Assembly: GCF_910589235.1 (NCBI RefSeq)
Contig: NC_060976.1
Location: forward strand, 763,501 to 827,500
DNA from: Vespa crabro
Lineage: Eukaryota > Arthropoda > Insecta > Hymenoptera > Vespidae
Reading direction: 5' to 3'
DNA length: 64,000 nucleotides
In this document: positions 1 through 14,299 of the stretch, one piece after another
Layout: the number at the start of each line of letters is the position of its first letter
Position numbering within the stretch: position 1 is the first letter of the stretch
Translations under genes and position numbers: made by a program
Notes under the pieces: generated by a model
The model's database searches: none
Seen by the model: only the letters and a program-made list of their open reading frames with translations
Told to the model about the DNA's origin: nothing

Positions 1-1138
<1,138 letters not shown>

Positions 1139-1142
1139 TTAA

Positions 1143-1576
1143 CCTGTTAACCGAATAGTTAATCTCTCGCGATGAGATTTCACTTTTGTCTTCGTAAAAA
1201 AAAAAAAAATAAAATACGTTTTATTTCTCATTCCAATTATAAAAAAAAAAAAAGAAAAAGAAAAAGAAAAAAAGAAAAAAAAAGATATACATATACACAT
1301 GTATAGCTAAATTCTTCATTTTATAACTTATTGATCCCCGTTAATTGTATACAATCACCATTTTATGCTATTTAATAGCTATTTAAATAATAAATGATAA
1401 TCACTTTTTTTCCCCCATGACGAATATACTCGCTATAACCAAAGGGAAAAAAAGAATATTTAATTTATCCGAAGTTTTCTAATCTTCATCTTAATCATTT
1501 TATTTCTAATGAAAATAAATTTTATGAATTCACGTTCAACGATATTATCCCTCGAAAATATTTTCCGGTTAACAGG
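1143..1576. mobile_element. piggyBac-like MITE, non-autonomous
   Basis: The two ends are perfect inverted repeats (CCTGTTAACCG at 1143 and its complement ending at 1576), and both are flanked by TTAA (1139-1142 and 1577-1580). The shared palindromic end, with its TTAA, is about 16 bp. A TTAA target duplication is the hallmark of the piggyBac superfamily. The 434 bp between the ends are A-rich and have no transposase frame, so this would be a miniature non-autonomous copy. It lies downstream of hts. Superfamily assignment rests only on the TTAA and the terminal repeat. Confidence 0.6.
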
Positions 1577-2604
1577 TTAAATATTTGACACTTTTTGTCA
1601 TTTTCTTTTCTTTTTGCAATGTTTTTTTTTTCTTTTTTCTTTTTTCTTTTTTTTCCTCCGGTTATCTCTGAAAATTCGAATTTAAGAAAATCTCACATGG
1701 TTTCGACGATTTACACATTCGTCGACAATAAAACGAATTAAATTGAGGTATGACAAATTATCCTTGTAAGCGTGTAACAAAACTATGTGCAAAAGGATAA
1801 TCGTAACGAAACATGCAAAACGTACAACAACATATTTGTCCATCTTGTATTACAAAAATACCACAGGAATTCGCTAAAAGGGACAAGAAACGAAATAGAA
1901 AGAAAAAAAAAGAAAAAAAAAGTAAGTACTCCTTAAGCAAAATTGTTCATCAATGTAAATGTTTTAAGACACAACATAAACGTAATTTATTATTCTTATC
2001 ATAAAAACAAGGACGCATAAAGCATCTCCGTATTAACTAAATATATCTATGTACATTAATATAACTAACTTGAGATCCTTGAATTTGATATAATGAAAAA
2101 AATAATAAAAAAAGAATAATAATAAAAATAAACAAAAACAAAATAAGGAGAAAAAGATAATAATTGGCACGTACATTCGTGCGATAGAAAAACATAAAGA
2201 AACATAAAAAAAAAAAACGCGCTCCGTTACACATTCATGCTAAACTATCAAAAAACGAGAAAAGAAACAGAAAAAAAGACAAAACAAAAAAGAAAGAAAT
2301 ATAGAAAACGTAAATAAACAAATTGATATCTTTTCTTAACTATCGAGCTTTATCTATATCTTATCGCTCTATACGTATCAAAACTATATTTCTAATCTGT
2401 CGTTATTCTTCTCGTGAAAAGAAAAGAATGTTACGACATTTTATCGATAAAAATTAGAAAGTGAAGATAAACCGTAAAAGTGAAACGTCAATCAGGAAAA
2501 TGTATGTGGTCATGCGAACAATAGAAAAAGAGAAAGGAAAAAACAAAAAAAGAAAGAAAGAAAAAAAAAAGAGAGAATTTGAAAAATTAAACTCAAGATA
2601 ATTC
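1577..2604 (-). other. probable hts 3' UTR and downstream flank
   Basis: No coding frame is convincing here. The stretch follows the hts stop codon (2605-2607) on the minus strand and is rich in A/T homopolymer tracts, as expected for an insect 3' UTR. Several TTTATT strings (AATAAA on the minus strand) occur, so the polyadenylation point cannot be chosen from sequence alone. Confidence 0.4.
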
Positions 2605-5573
2605 TCATTGCTCCGAAATGAGAGAACGATCGTCGTGGGTGGATTCGATTAAAGAATTGATACTATTCAGTTTCATTCCTGATACCAATCTATACAAAGA
2701 AGAATCCTCGTATCGTGGAAGCACGTGAGATCCATTAATATCATTTTTATCGAAATAAAATGATGAATCTTTTTGAAAATTCTCGTTTTTCGGATTAATT
2801 ATCTCGTCGAGACAGGCGAGTTCTTCGACATCATTCTTCGTAGAGAAAATAATTGACTTAGAGTTCATCGGTTTAACATTTTCCGTCGTTTCAAGAAGGT
2901 CATTAGTAGATAGTACGTCTTCATCCTTAACGGACGTAAAACAATTTTTAGAATCAATGTAGATTGGCGATTCTGAGGGTGACTCAAATTCGTTACAAAT
3001 GATATACGTAGCATCCGAAGAAATGGATACACGATCAGCCGAATCGTTGAAATTCGATGGATTTGAACATGATGATGGCCTGTCGGACGTATTGTATTCG
3101 CTACTATCGTCCTTGCAAGTAAAATAATCCATCGATTTAATTGATTCCTCGCCGGCACTGATGTTTATATTTTCCCTTTCAACAAGTGACGTTGTCATTG
3201 TTGTCGTTGTTGTTGTTGTTGTTGTCGTTGTCGTTATCGTTGTTATCTCGTTCCTATTTTCCGATCTTTCCAATGAACAATCGATGCAACACTCGGGACA
3301 AGTATCTATGAGAATGCTGGTAATTTCCTCGTTAAATGATTCATTGCTATTCTCTTCCGTTATTGGAGATAAATCACGATATTGATGATCATTTCGAGAA
3401 TCATCGAATGAAATATCATTCGAGTTTACGCTCTCATTATTGAACATCGTCGTTTTATTGTTTGTTAAGATCCATCCGTTGTTTGATCTATATTGTTTCG
3501 TACTTTTAACCTCATACGTGTTAACTGTGATATCTTCGAAGTTCTTATTGTGGTGATGATGATGATGATGATGATGGTGATGATAGTGATGATGATCGTG
3601 ATCTGAAAATTTCAAATTCGTTTGACAATCGACATTAATGTTTCTTTCCTCGTTTGTAAGTTCAATCTCGCTGTGTTTACGTTTACGCGGCAAATTAATT
3701 GTTTCCTTGAATGAATTATTTTCTAAATCCGATTCGGATCTCTCCACTTGAAAATTTAACGTTAAAACGTCGTTCTTCGATCGATCGGTTATAGAACAAA
3801 ATTCAAGAACGACTTCTTCGTTCAATGGTATCTTCTTTTTCGAATGATTTTCCGCCGTTATCAATCTAACGTTACGATTTTCGTCAATGTCTTCATCGTA
3901 AATATTTTCTATTTTATCAAGAATATTATCATCGATATCATTTTTGTTATGAGAGTCATTAACATTTTCATTTGACTTCCCTAAGGAACGATGTTCAAGA
4001 CAAGTACATTTTATTAAAGTTTTATCGATAACCGATGAATCAGTCATTAGATCTATTGATTTTATCATCGAACATTCTTCATTATTATTGTTATTAATTG
4101 TTTCAATAACGTCGTCACTTGACTCGTTTAAAATTTTCGGTCCATTAATATACTCCTGATGATCAATCCTCGTAGTCGAAAGAAAAACTTTATCTTCTTT
4201 GTCGTGCCGATCAATTACGTGATGTACAAGCTCATCGATAACGATCAAATTTGATTCCGTAGAAATCGTACTCTTCGGGGATACATTTATGTTAAATGTA
4301 ATACGAGATGCCTCTTCGATAACCTCATCCACTATATTCGTTGCCTCTACGTATGTTTGATTAACATCGAGTTCTGCTATTATTTGATTAACGCTAGTGT
4401 TCATGTCCTCGTTAAAGGATACACCGAGAAAATCTTCCAACTCCTGAATCGTACCCGTCGGCAATTCTAATATATCCGATCCATTATTAGATGATTTTTC
4501 GTTGTAATCGATGAACGAATTATCGGTGGAATCGTCCTGATGAATATTTTCCATGGATGTACATTTCGATGTAATATTTGATTCGTTCACTCGTTTCATC
4601 GTTCCATCCGTTTGATTATCATCATCGTTCGCTAGCCTATTAACGATGTTATCGACGTTGTCATTATTATCATTACCGACCATCATTGATACATCATTCG
4701 ACGGTGTCAAACTATAGATCAAGCTCATGTTCGTCGAATCCAAATTATATTTCACCGATGCGTCCGTCACTGGTAAGGCGTTTAAGCTAGCACGAGATGG
4801 CAAAATTTTATCGTTTATACATTTTATTACATCGCCTAGATTGTCCCAATGATTACGATCGTACGATACCACGTTGTTCTTCTTCGAAAATGATAAACAG
4901 GATACACATTGACAATCATCCTCCCAGAAAAATTTATTTTCGCTAGTGTAAATTATATCCTTCCCTTTTGTATCATTCTTGCGACAAGTTAAATCCGCTT
5001 GATCATCATCCATCTTACATCCAGATGAGTCTAATATTTTTTCATTTATCAAATTCTTTAATGTTCTATCATCGGATTTCTTTATTAATGTACCATTTTC
5101 TGTGATCTCACCATTATGATTACATACATTATAAAGTAATTCTCGAGTCACATCATTAGATCTATTATCATCATTTCGATTGTTAATAAATTTATCAAAA
5201 AATTTTGCTCGAGTAAATTTGTTCCTTTCTTTTCCTTGAATCGCACAGTTCCCACCGTTCAGCATTCTCTTCTCGTAATTATCGAAGAACTCGCGTCTCG
5301 CTTTAATACGAGTCAAAAAATTCTTCAATAATCGCGTTTCATTGTTGTTACGAGTATCTGCGACTTGTTTACCATTGCTCTCGTCGTTAACTGTCTTAAG
5401 CGGCTTCCACGTCGCGTTCCACGAACGTTCGATCAAGATGGGTTTCATACGTTCTGCGACGACTGAACTGCGAACTACCTTTAAATGCGGATTATCATGA
5501 AGCTCGGGAGATCGCCAGCCTGAACGAACACTAGCACTGGATTCGCTGCCGCAACCGCTTGATAGAGCACAAT
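2605..5573 (-). other. hts: hts terminal mega-exon (988-residue tail)
   Basis: This open frame is joined to adducin by phase. The 75-nt exon 6558-6632 ends CAA G|gtaagc. The acceptor cattttacag precedes 5573, and G plus AT gives an in-frame Asp followed by CALSSGCGSESSASVRSGWR. The frame stays open to the TGA at 2605-2607. It is rich in Asn, Asp, Ser, Glu and Thr, with a poly-His run (from about 3548-3605) and a poly-Thr run (from about 3192-3246). I recognise no domain. Drosophila hts also uses a large alternative 3' exon to make the ovarian Ovhts polyprotein. Whether this tail is homologous to that RC segment is not visible by eye. It could also be an alternatively used 3' exon rather than part of every transcript. 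Confidence 0.8.
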
Positions 5574-5967
5574 CTGTAAAATGACATTGTCCGAAGACAT
5601 ACGAATCTCAGTTTCTAAAAAACAGAATTCTTTTCTTCCACGTTCAAAATCTATTTGCTCCAAGAGTAGTACGATTGTGACCTCGTTATGATCACGGATC
5701 GCTCACACCATCCTCTCAGATCACCCCTGTTTTCACTCTATAATCCCATTTAAAATAAACAATAACATTTTTGAAATACTTCTATATGTTTTTGATCAAC
5801 TCCGTATTATCATACGTCTCGTACTAAAAAAATCATTCTCTCGCTATGGTGAAAAAAAATAAATAAATAAAAAAATAAATAAATAAATAAATAAAAAATA
5901 AAAATAAAAAGGAAAAAGTAAAAGCATTACAACAAGCACGACGTATAAATTATTGATTTATATGCGA

Positions 5968-6007
<40 letters not shown>

Positions 6008-6036
6008 GTACACACACATCATACATTTATATGTAC

Positions 6037-6086
<50 letters not shown>

Positions 6087-6771
6087 TTATATATATATAT
6101 AAAACTTGATTTATTGCACGATCGCAAAATCACAAAATAATATAAATATATACAAATGATGAACGTTTTAAATTTAGCAAATCGTACCTTTTGATTTTAA
6201 CATATATAAATGTATATTAAACTGTTATGAGAGAGAAAAAAAATAAAATAAAAAAAAAAAAGTAAAACAATAATAATAATAATGATGCGTGCGAACATAA
6301 AATTTGTACAAGAAACTTCGACGTGTATGTATGTATGCGGTGCAAGCGTTAGCGATCATAAAGATTCATTCTTTTAACCGTGTTAAAAGCAAAATATATT
6401 TAAATGCAAGGGGGGGAAAAAATGTTTGTACATGTTTATAATAATCGTGCGTGTATGCGTTCGTAACGTTAAAGACAAACGTGCGATCATGCGTTACCTG
6501 ATACAACACATTTCCTTTCTCCTTCAACCTCACCTCTCTTAACTAAGAACCGCTTACCTTGCCTGCTAATATCACTTTCTGCTTCGATCGCAGCACGTCG
6601 CATTTCATTGAGGAACTCTGTAGTCGCATATGCTGTATGAAGAACAAACGATTACATGCATATGTCAAAATTGGAGGGGTTGGGTGGGACGGGGGGTAGG
6701 AAAAATATTCACATGCTATAGAGAATACTTTTTCTTTTTCTTTTTTGTTTGTTTGTTTTTTTTATTCTTAC

Positions 6772-6823
<52 letters not shown>

Positions 6824-8614
6824 GCGAGAAATACTTATTAATTGGGAATAATCACGAAGATCCAAACGTATAATCGTACAAGGTATGCAATTGAATAATA
6901 AACATGCGACAATTCCAAAAAATTCTAATACCATTAGATACTACTTTGCATTTCATGTCATAAATTCTAAACAGCCAAACCATTCTTGAATGGTATACAA
7001 CGATTAGTTCTTTGTGAATTTTTAAATTATTTAAAATACACTTACCGTCACTTAAAACGACTTCTGGCTGACTGGGCGCAGGCACTTGTTTCGTTTCTAT
7101 CCGTAAAACTCGTGGTTCTGTGGATATAAGAATAACGCTGTTAATAAATGTTCTTCTCTCTCAAATTTTCAATCGTCAAATGAGCTGTCGTTCACAAACT
7201 CCACTTTTTGAATTTTTTTTAAATTTAAATGTCAAAACATTTGATGGAGTATTCATTTGTTATATTCATAATAAATTTCCCCAATTTCCATTATTCAACA
7301 TCATTAAATGACAAATTTTTTTTTTGGCCATCGAATAAAAAATAATTTATTCCAAAAGCCTATCTGATTAGCTCCTTCTTACTCTAATGTAAATCATTGC
7401 AATAATTCAATTCTAATACTGCAAGCAAGGCCTTTATACATTTTACAATGTTTATTTGAATTTATATTTTAAAAAGCAATTTATATTATTTCCTCGCTTT
7501 TTTTTTATAGAGTTAATCGATTTGGCAAGTGAGCGGCTCAAAATAGCCTATAAACATGGATTTTGTTTTTACGTGGTGGATATGTATTGTGCAGAAAAAA
7601 AAAGAAAGAAAAAGTCATGTAAAAATAGATTTAAAAAAAGTATAATATAAAAAAAAAAAAAAAAGAAAAAGAAAAAACTTTTGTTCAACGCAAGTTATAA
7701 AATAGCAATTTAAAATATAAAAATGTATTCGTTAAAAACATTTCATTTAATTTAATATATACATAAAAGAAAAATTATCAAGTGTTGAAGGTAACAAAAA
7801 AAAAAAAAAGAAAAAAAAATAACTATGATTTTTTTTGACATCTTTTACTGAACTGACAACGTGTGAATAGAAACGTATTTAAAAAATCGTGTTTAAAAAA
7901 AAAAAAATAAATAAATAAAATATCACGTAAAAAAGAGACCCAAATTTATAATTTTTTTTTTTTTTTTTTTATAATAATTATAAAAATTTTTGTATAATAT
8001 TAATTATAATAAAATTTATAATTAATATTTTTTATAATAATATAATAATAAACAATGTAATTTGTTTTATAATAAAATTTTTTTTATAAATTTAATTTAT
8101 AATTTCTCTTACCGTCCCTACTCTCTTCCTCGGTCTCAGACGTAACAGAGACCGGTGATTGAATCGGACTCTTGGCAGTGCTGGATTCATGTGTTGCACG
8201 ACTGATGTTAAATGACGACAATGCCTCCGATTCCGACTGTGATTCGTCATCTAATTACAAAATATTCGTTATAAAGTACTTTTTTTCCCCGTTATAAAAT
8301 GAAAATATTTTTATAATAAATATTCAATGCTTACAAGGATCACCCTTCTGCTTGCGCTCTACTTCCTTTTTATATTGATCTAATTCCTGATCCGTAATGG
8401 CGTCAAATGGATTCTTTGCATAAGGTGTCTTGTAAACCATTGCATTATGTTGAAATCCTCTTTGTATGATACCCTTACTGGCTGCTCCTACGAGAACGAC
8501 TTGCTCTCCAGTACCACTGATCGTAGCGTCCTTGAAAATAATTAAGAGATTAATATAGAAATTATTGATAAATAGATAATGAGCTAGTATATATATATAA
8601 TAATAATAATAATG

Positions 8615-8710
<96 letters not shown>

Positions 8711-11700
8711 TAATAACAGTAATAATATATAAATTCATATATTATATACGTACATACATATACATATATCTATATTAATATTTATATATTAATACATTGG
8801 AAATTTAAATAAATAATTTGCTATTTATAATTTCTGATGAAATTATAAATATGTTTAGAAATAATAATATATCAAGATGTTTTCTCAAAAAAACACTTTA
8901 ACTAGAAAAAATCTATTAATTAATTTTTTTTATTCTTACCTACATCATTATCTATTCCTTATCAATGATATATATTAGCCAAGTGTAAAAATAAATGTTA
9001 AAATTTCTACCTGCATTTTTTTCGCTTCTTCCCACGTAACACCTTCCAATATGTGCGACTGTGGTCCAGCCGAAATTTTATCTGCTCTACGATAGTCTTT
9101 TATCTAATAAAAGGAAAAATTCATGCGTCCTTTCATTATATCAATGTAATATCTTTGAATAATTTATAAACTTAAATATATAAAAGTACAAGTATATAAT
9201 TTGAAAGAGAATGTTATGTCTTACTGTTATTAGAATTATCTCATAAAATAGTATAAATATATATATTTACTTACCTGTTGTTGGATTTGTTTGAATTCTT
9301 TCGGATTAGTGTTTTTAGGTACAAACTGGAGAGCACCATCGATCTTCACCGGAGTACTGCTATGGGTCGGAGATCCATCGGACACCCACTGCACACAAAA
9401 CCAGAGCATTAGAGAGTTGACCCCCTTTCATATATTTTACCAATATAATTTTGTTTTTTTTTTCTCTTTTTTTTCTTTCTTTTTTTTTTTTTTTTTTTTT
9501 TTTTTACCAATAAATGATACATACGGTTGCGCAGTAAAAAATAAAGTACTGCATGTAATGTGTGCCTGCATTGCATATTTTTTTCTTTAAACTATATAAC
9601 AAACATTACTTTCTCTTTGGACGCTCATTGTTTTAATATTTTCGAATAAGAAATTTATAATAAAAAGAAGAAAAAAAATAAATATATAAATCAATCAATC
9701 AATTTTAAATAACGTGTAATTTGTTCAGTATATAACTTTTTGAAATTAAATTATCGTTATCAAATGCCAACTGTATTAAACATTTGAAGGGTCATTTTAC
9801 CTGGTTTTGTAAATGCAGTGGATGTATACCGAGGTCATGGAGAATTCGTTGACACGACCGACCAACAGGCACACATTCATACAGGTTTCAATCTGACGAA
9901 CTCTATTATTTTCTACAGAACATACATGATGTATCACAGAAGGAAAAAAAAAAGAAAAAAAAAAAAAAGAAAGAGAGAAAAAAATTAATGCATACTAATA
10001 TAACGTGCAAATGACATAAAAAATGACTACCCGTCTATTTTGATAAACTTTGATGAATATAGATCATCAATCTGCAATTGTACATCACACCCGTGCACGC
10101 ATCATTCTTTAATTTTGACTAATTTATATATGTATGTTTCGAACAATTAAAATATTGTTGAGACATGTTAGACAACGGATTAAACTTTATTCGATCATGA
10201 ATAAGCTACAGAAGACAAAATGACGCACAATCCTACATATATATGTATATGTATATGTATATGTATATTATATATACACTTACATATGTTTATAATCATT
10301 TAAGTATTATGTACTTCACATCTATCCAGCATTCACTGATAAGAATATTTACTTTGTGCTCCCTTTCTATATCGGATATACTGAACTACTTCTTTGTAAC
10401 GAAGTATACACAAGTTACATATTTATAATTTTAATAAATATTATAATTTTCATCGCACATATTGTAAAAACGTGATTCGATAATGTAGTAGAACCTATGT
10501 AAAAAATAAAAAAATTGTTATAAATGAAATTGTTACAAATTTGAACTTGAACTAGCTAGTTGAATAAATTATTAATTATTTGAGTTATTTTAAATTCTAG
10601 AAATAAATGTATTATATTCTGCAACATATTAATTCGATGTATGTCATTATAAACAATAAGATAGACGATGGTGCATCATTCTACAACATGACAATGTCTT
10701 CTGAAGTTATCTAAATATTATATATGCAAGGGATTGATCAATTTCATTTGATCTCCCATGTATAACGATATAAAATTTCACAAGATACATCCATTAACAT
10801 ATATTTAATATTGGATACGATATTTGTTTTATATATTAATCCATTAACTGCTTAGAATAATTTTCATTTTGCTTTTATAACTGTATAAAGCATAAAAGGA
10901 CTATGCGATATATAAGATGGATATTATAATATATGAAAAAGCTAAGCTAAAAAGATTAAATGCATCATCGTTTTAATGAGATGATGCATGAATGGAATGC
11001 ATAAGTATATTTTGAAAAGAATAATAAATTTTGAAATCTACTTCTTCCTTCTTCAAATTCAATGCATGTAGTAGTAATATGTACTCGAAATACATTTTAG
11101 GTTTGATGGTTGACATTATTATTAAGACAATAAATTTGTACGATATCCATAGTAACATAGATCGTACAAATTTAATATGACTTCATAAACGAAGAAGAAG
11201 AGGAGTATCGTTGATGTGAATTATTTTATAACTATTTTAGGAATATTTGGCGAGTATTATATTCCCTACGTACCATCCGCAATGTATTTAAAAATTCGCG
11301 GATACAATTATATATATATATATATATATATAACATGTATGATCTTTACAAAGATCTGTGAACACAAATTTTCATTGAACGATCGGAATGACGACTTTTT
11401 TAGCTGCGTTGAATTCATTTCTTATATATGCATATATATTATTTATATATATGCGCGTATGGCATTTAAATGATATATTGATTTAATTTATAAATGTTTA
11501 CTCGTTTTTATTCTCAAAAGTAATAACTTCTACCTTTGTAATCTTCTTCGGATCAGGAGTACCAGTTTCCAATATCTCCACCTTTTGATAAACATTCGGT
11601 GAATTTAACCAACGTGACCTATCTGTACCTTTACGACCACCTTTCCAAAGCCTACACAATAAATAAAAATGAATATTTATTATTTTAAGAAAATAGTACA

Positions 11701-13604
11701 AATCATCTAAACGTTGTACTCATAATGATAATTTTAAATAGTATCGAATACATACCCCTGCTTGTACAATTCTTCCTCTTCGAGCAAATATCCCAAAGAT
11801 GAAACTGCTGGTGGTACCTCCACATCGTTTCGTGGTTTTGGAGGCTCTCCTTTTACAAGTGGATTTCTATATATATAACCTGTACGAAAACCCTATGAAG
11901 GAAGAAAAAAAAAAAGAAGGAACAAGAAAAAAGAAATACAGATTTAAATATTTTCTTTACAAATGAAAATAAACGATCAGGTAATATAAATGAATAAATA
12001 TTTACAGCATTATCGAGCATCCTCATAAGTGCTTCAAATTCTGTTCCACCTATTCTCCAACGTTTTTCTAATTTCTCCGTTATTATTGTAGATTCTGGTG
12101 CTGAAGTATGTTGAGGAATTGGAGGCTTCCTTGATGCTTCGAAAATTGTTTTCTTCGATTCTTCCGAAATGAGATTTAAATTGTCTAGACCGGCTGGCAT
12201 AAGTTTCAACTGCGTTTCACAGGCCAATACAGTGTTGTATACATTGTAAAAAGCTTCTTCGACAGTTTCACCACAACAAAGTGCACCACGATTGGTTAAA
12301 AGCATTACTTTGTTAATAGGACCAAGATTTCTAGTAATTTTCTCTCTTTCTTCTGGATCAAGCATTCCGCCAACATAATGATGCGTGCTAACTTCACCAA
12401 TAACTATACTTTCTTGTCCGATTGGCAGTAAACCACATTTTAAAGAAGAAATCTGTGAAATATCACAAGGATAGAATTTGATAAAAGGGAAAATTTGAAA
12501 GAACAACTAAGAATAAAAATAATATAACGAGGAAAAGAGAAAGAAGAAACAAAATAGTAATAAAATAGTCGAAATAATTATATCGACAAAATAAATATGT
12601 TCTTTCTTGATTACTTACAGCGGTAACGGACGGAGTAGATATATGAACGATGCATTTGATGTCAGGTCGAGCAGCATGTATCGTAGAATGTAATTGAAAT
12701 CCGGTAATATGTATACCAAAATTTGTTGTTCCTTGTTCCACTACGGAACCTTGCATGTCGACCTTAATCAAACTAGAAGCCGTTATTTCATGATAGAGCA
12801 ATCCATAAGGATTAACCAAAAAATGTTCTTGATCCTGATTCAAGCGTGCCGTCATTTGACCACCAACATTTTGCGTCCATCCGTATAAATCGAGTAATCT
12901 GAATACAGCGGCGAGTTTACAACGCAACAGTTTTTCACCTTTAGCATAGCCCATGCTTTCGACACCGCGAATGTCATTTATAGGCACCACGCAATTCGAA
13001 TCTAAAATTTATAAATAATCACGTAACTTAACTTAATGTAAAGAAGGAAAAAAAAAAGAGAAGAAAAAATAAAAAAGAAAACTATAAATTTATGTAATAG
13101 CTGACGTTCAAAATTAGTCACTTACTTTTAAATACATTTCCATTGAAACGTGCTCCTTGAGCACCCATCATATCAGAGATTTGTTGTAATAAACCGGATG
13201 GTCCAGCACCGTCTTTCATTTGCGTCTCAATTATACGTTCCAATTCTTCCCTGAATAATCGCGAATTCATCATCATTTCGACTCTCTTTCTTCTCTCCAT
13301 TTCTCTCATATCCTACAGATAATTGAAAAATTACGCGTAAAAAGATTATCGATCGCAATTGTTTGCACGTTGAAATATTTCTTTCAGTTATTCCCTATCT
13401 CTTACAGATAAAAAAAAAAAAGAAAGAAAGAAAGAAAAGGAAAAAAGAGAAAACAAAAAAGAAACAACAAAAGATAATGCGTTAAGCATTACTCACAGCA
13501 TCAATGTCCGCGGGCCTTATTTTGCTTTTTTCTTCCTCCGTAAGCCCGTCCATTGCCCCGTTTGTATGAGGTTCCGAAAGTTCCTGCTGACTCGTATCCG
13601 CCAT
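2605..13604 (-). CDS. hts: Adducin / protein hu-li tai shao, long-tail form
   Basis: Adducin caps actin filaments and joins them to spectrin in the membrane skeleton. In Drosophila hts is also needed for the fusome and ring canals. Coding exons (minus strand): 13497-13604, 13126-13312, 12619-13001, 12006-12452, 11756-11892, 11534-11651, 9275-9388, 9011-9103, 8335-8530, 8113-8250, 7046-7117, 6558-6632, 2605-5573. All junctions are GT/AG, phases agree throughout, and the total is 5037 nt (1678 aa). The start at 13604 gives MADTSQQELSEPHTNG. The class II aldolase-like head covers about residues 99-375 (GLLYHEITASSLIKVD; IVIGEVSTHHYVGGML). The neck and tail include LWKGGRKGTDRSRWLNSPN and AGPQSHILEGVTWEEA. 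Residues 690-1678 are one low-complexity acidic exon not found in ordinary adducins. I found no Lys-rich MARCKS-type end. A 5' UTR intron acceptor follows position 13636. Confidence 0.93.
5967..6083. repeat. (TA)n microsatellites in last hts intron
   Basis: Two long TA runs (about 5968-6005 and 6041-6083), separated by a short ACAC/ATTT spacer, lie in the intron between hts exons 12 and 13. The long open frames across them are translations of the repeat (Tyr-Ile) and are not genes. Confidence 0.85.
6769..6822. repeat. (ATT)n trinucleotide repeat in hts intron
   Basis: A run of about 18 ATT units lies between hts exons 11 and 12. It produces spurious poly-Leu/poly-Asn open frames on both strands. 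Confidence 0.85.
8599..8709. repeat. (AAT)n trinucleotide repeat in hts intron
   Basis: About 110 bp of AAT/ATA units with scattered G interruptions lie between hts exons 8 and 9 (9011-9103 and 8335-8530). Confidence 0.85.
9801..9887 (-). other. Candidate cassette exon fragment in hts intron
   Basis: On the minus strand a strong donor (CAAAACCAG|gtaaaa) closes a frame reading ECVPVGRSCQRILHDLG, ending in phase 0. The flanking adducin junction (KKITK to WVSDG) is also phase 0. However, the nearest acceptor (cgtcag before ATTGAAACC) places a TGA upstream in this frame. Using that acceptor in phase 0 gives 92 nt and a frameshift. I therefore leave it out of the hts coding sequence. It may be a decaying or truncating alternative exon, or chance. 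Confidence 0.25.
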
Positions 13605-13636
13605 TTTTTGTTCTGTTTTTTACTCGACGCTACGAC
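13605..13636 (-). other. hts: hts 5' UTR segment with upstream intron
   Basis: Just upstream of the hts ATG the minus strand reads tttcaccag|GTCGTAGCG, a good 3' splice site, so the coding start sits 32 bp inside an exon. The transcription start must be further up, beyond 13638. Confidence 0.6.
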
Positions 13637-13655
13637 CTGGTGAAAGTAAAAATTA

Positions 13656-13693
<38 letters not shown>

Positions 13694-14299
13694 TGATAAT
13701 AATAATAATAACAGTAACAATAAAAAAAGTGACGAAAAGAACGATGAAGAATTAGAAATTTAGAAAATTGAAATTAGAAATCAAATTTGAAGTTTATAAT
13801 TTCGTTCAGAAACGAAATTGATGATACCTCATTTTTACATAAAAAAAAAATATATATATATATATACAAAATAATATACATACAAAATAAACAAACGATA
13901 TAATACGAAGCACTGTTGATTATATGTATCAACGAGGATTATTGCGTTACGACTACCGGAATTAGATCACGTTCTACTATTCATCGAACTATAAATAATT
14001 TGTAATTCGAAGAGATCATGCTAATGGCTAAACGTTTTTAATCCTTACTCGATTCTTGTGTTGCTCAAGGAAAAAAAAAAGGAAAGAAAAAAAGGAAAAA
14101 AAAAAAAAGCATAATCGGGAAGTAAAGAAAGACAAACGATGCGAACGTTCGTTCGCTTTCAAATCGAATAATTTGTTTTTCTTTTTTCTCTCTTTTTATC
14201 TTTGAAATTTCGGGCGAATTTCGTAGATATATAACTCTACACATCATAGATTAACATAACTAACACGTAATTCATAACGCGAAACATGGATAAATCTTT

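Noticed and set aside
5481..5663. 60-residue minus-strand frame just upstream of the big hts exon
   Set aside because: It overlaps the first part of the terminal exon in another frame. Phase joining shows the adducin frame is the coding one.
5580..6550. Search for a Lys-rich MARCKS-type adducin end exon
   Set aside because: No Lys-rich coding exon was found on the minus strand here or just downstream of 2605. Lys-rich strings are poly-A artefacts on the plus strand.
11216..11473. 85-residue plus-strand frame inside hts
   Set aside because: AT-rich, Tyr/Ile-rich translation of a TA repeat in an intron. No coding signal.
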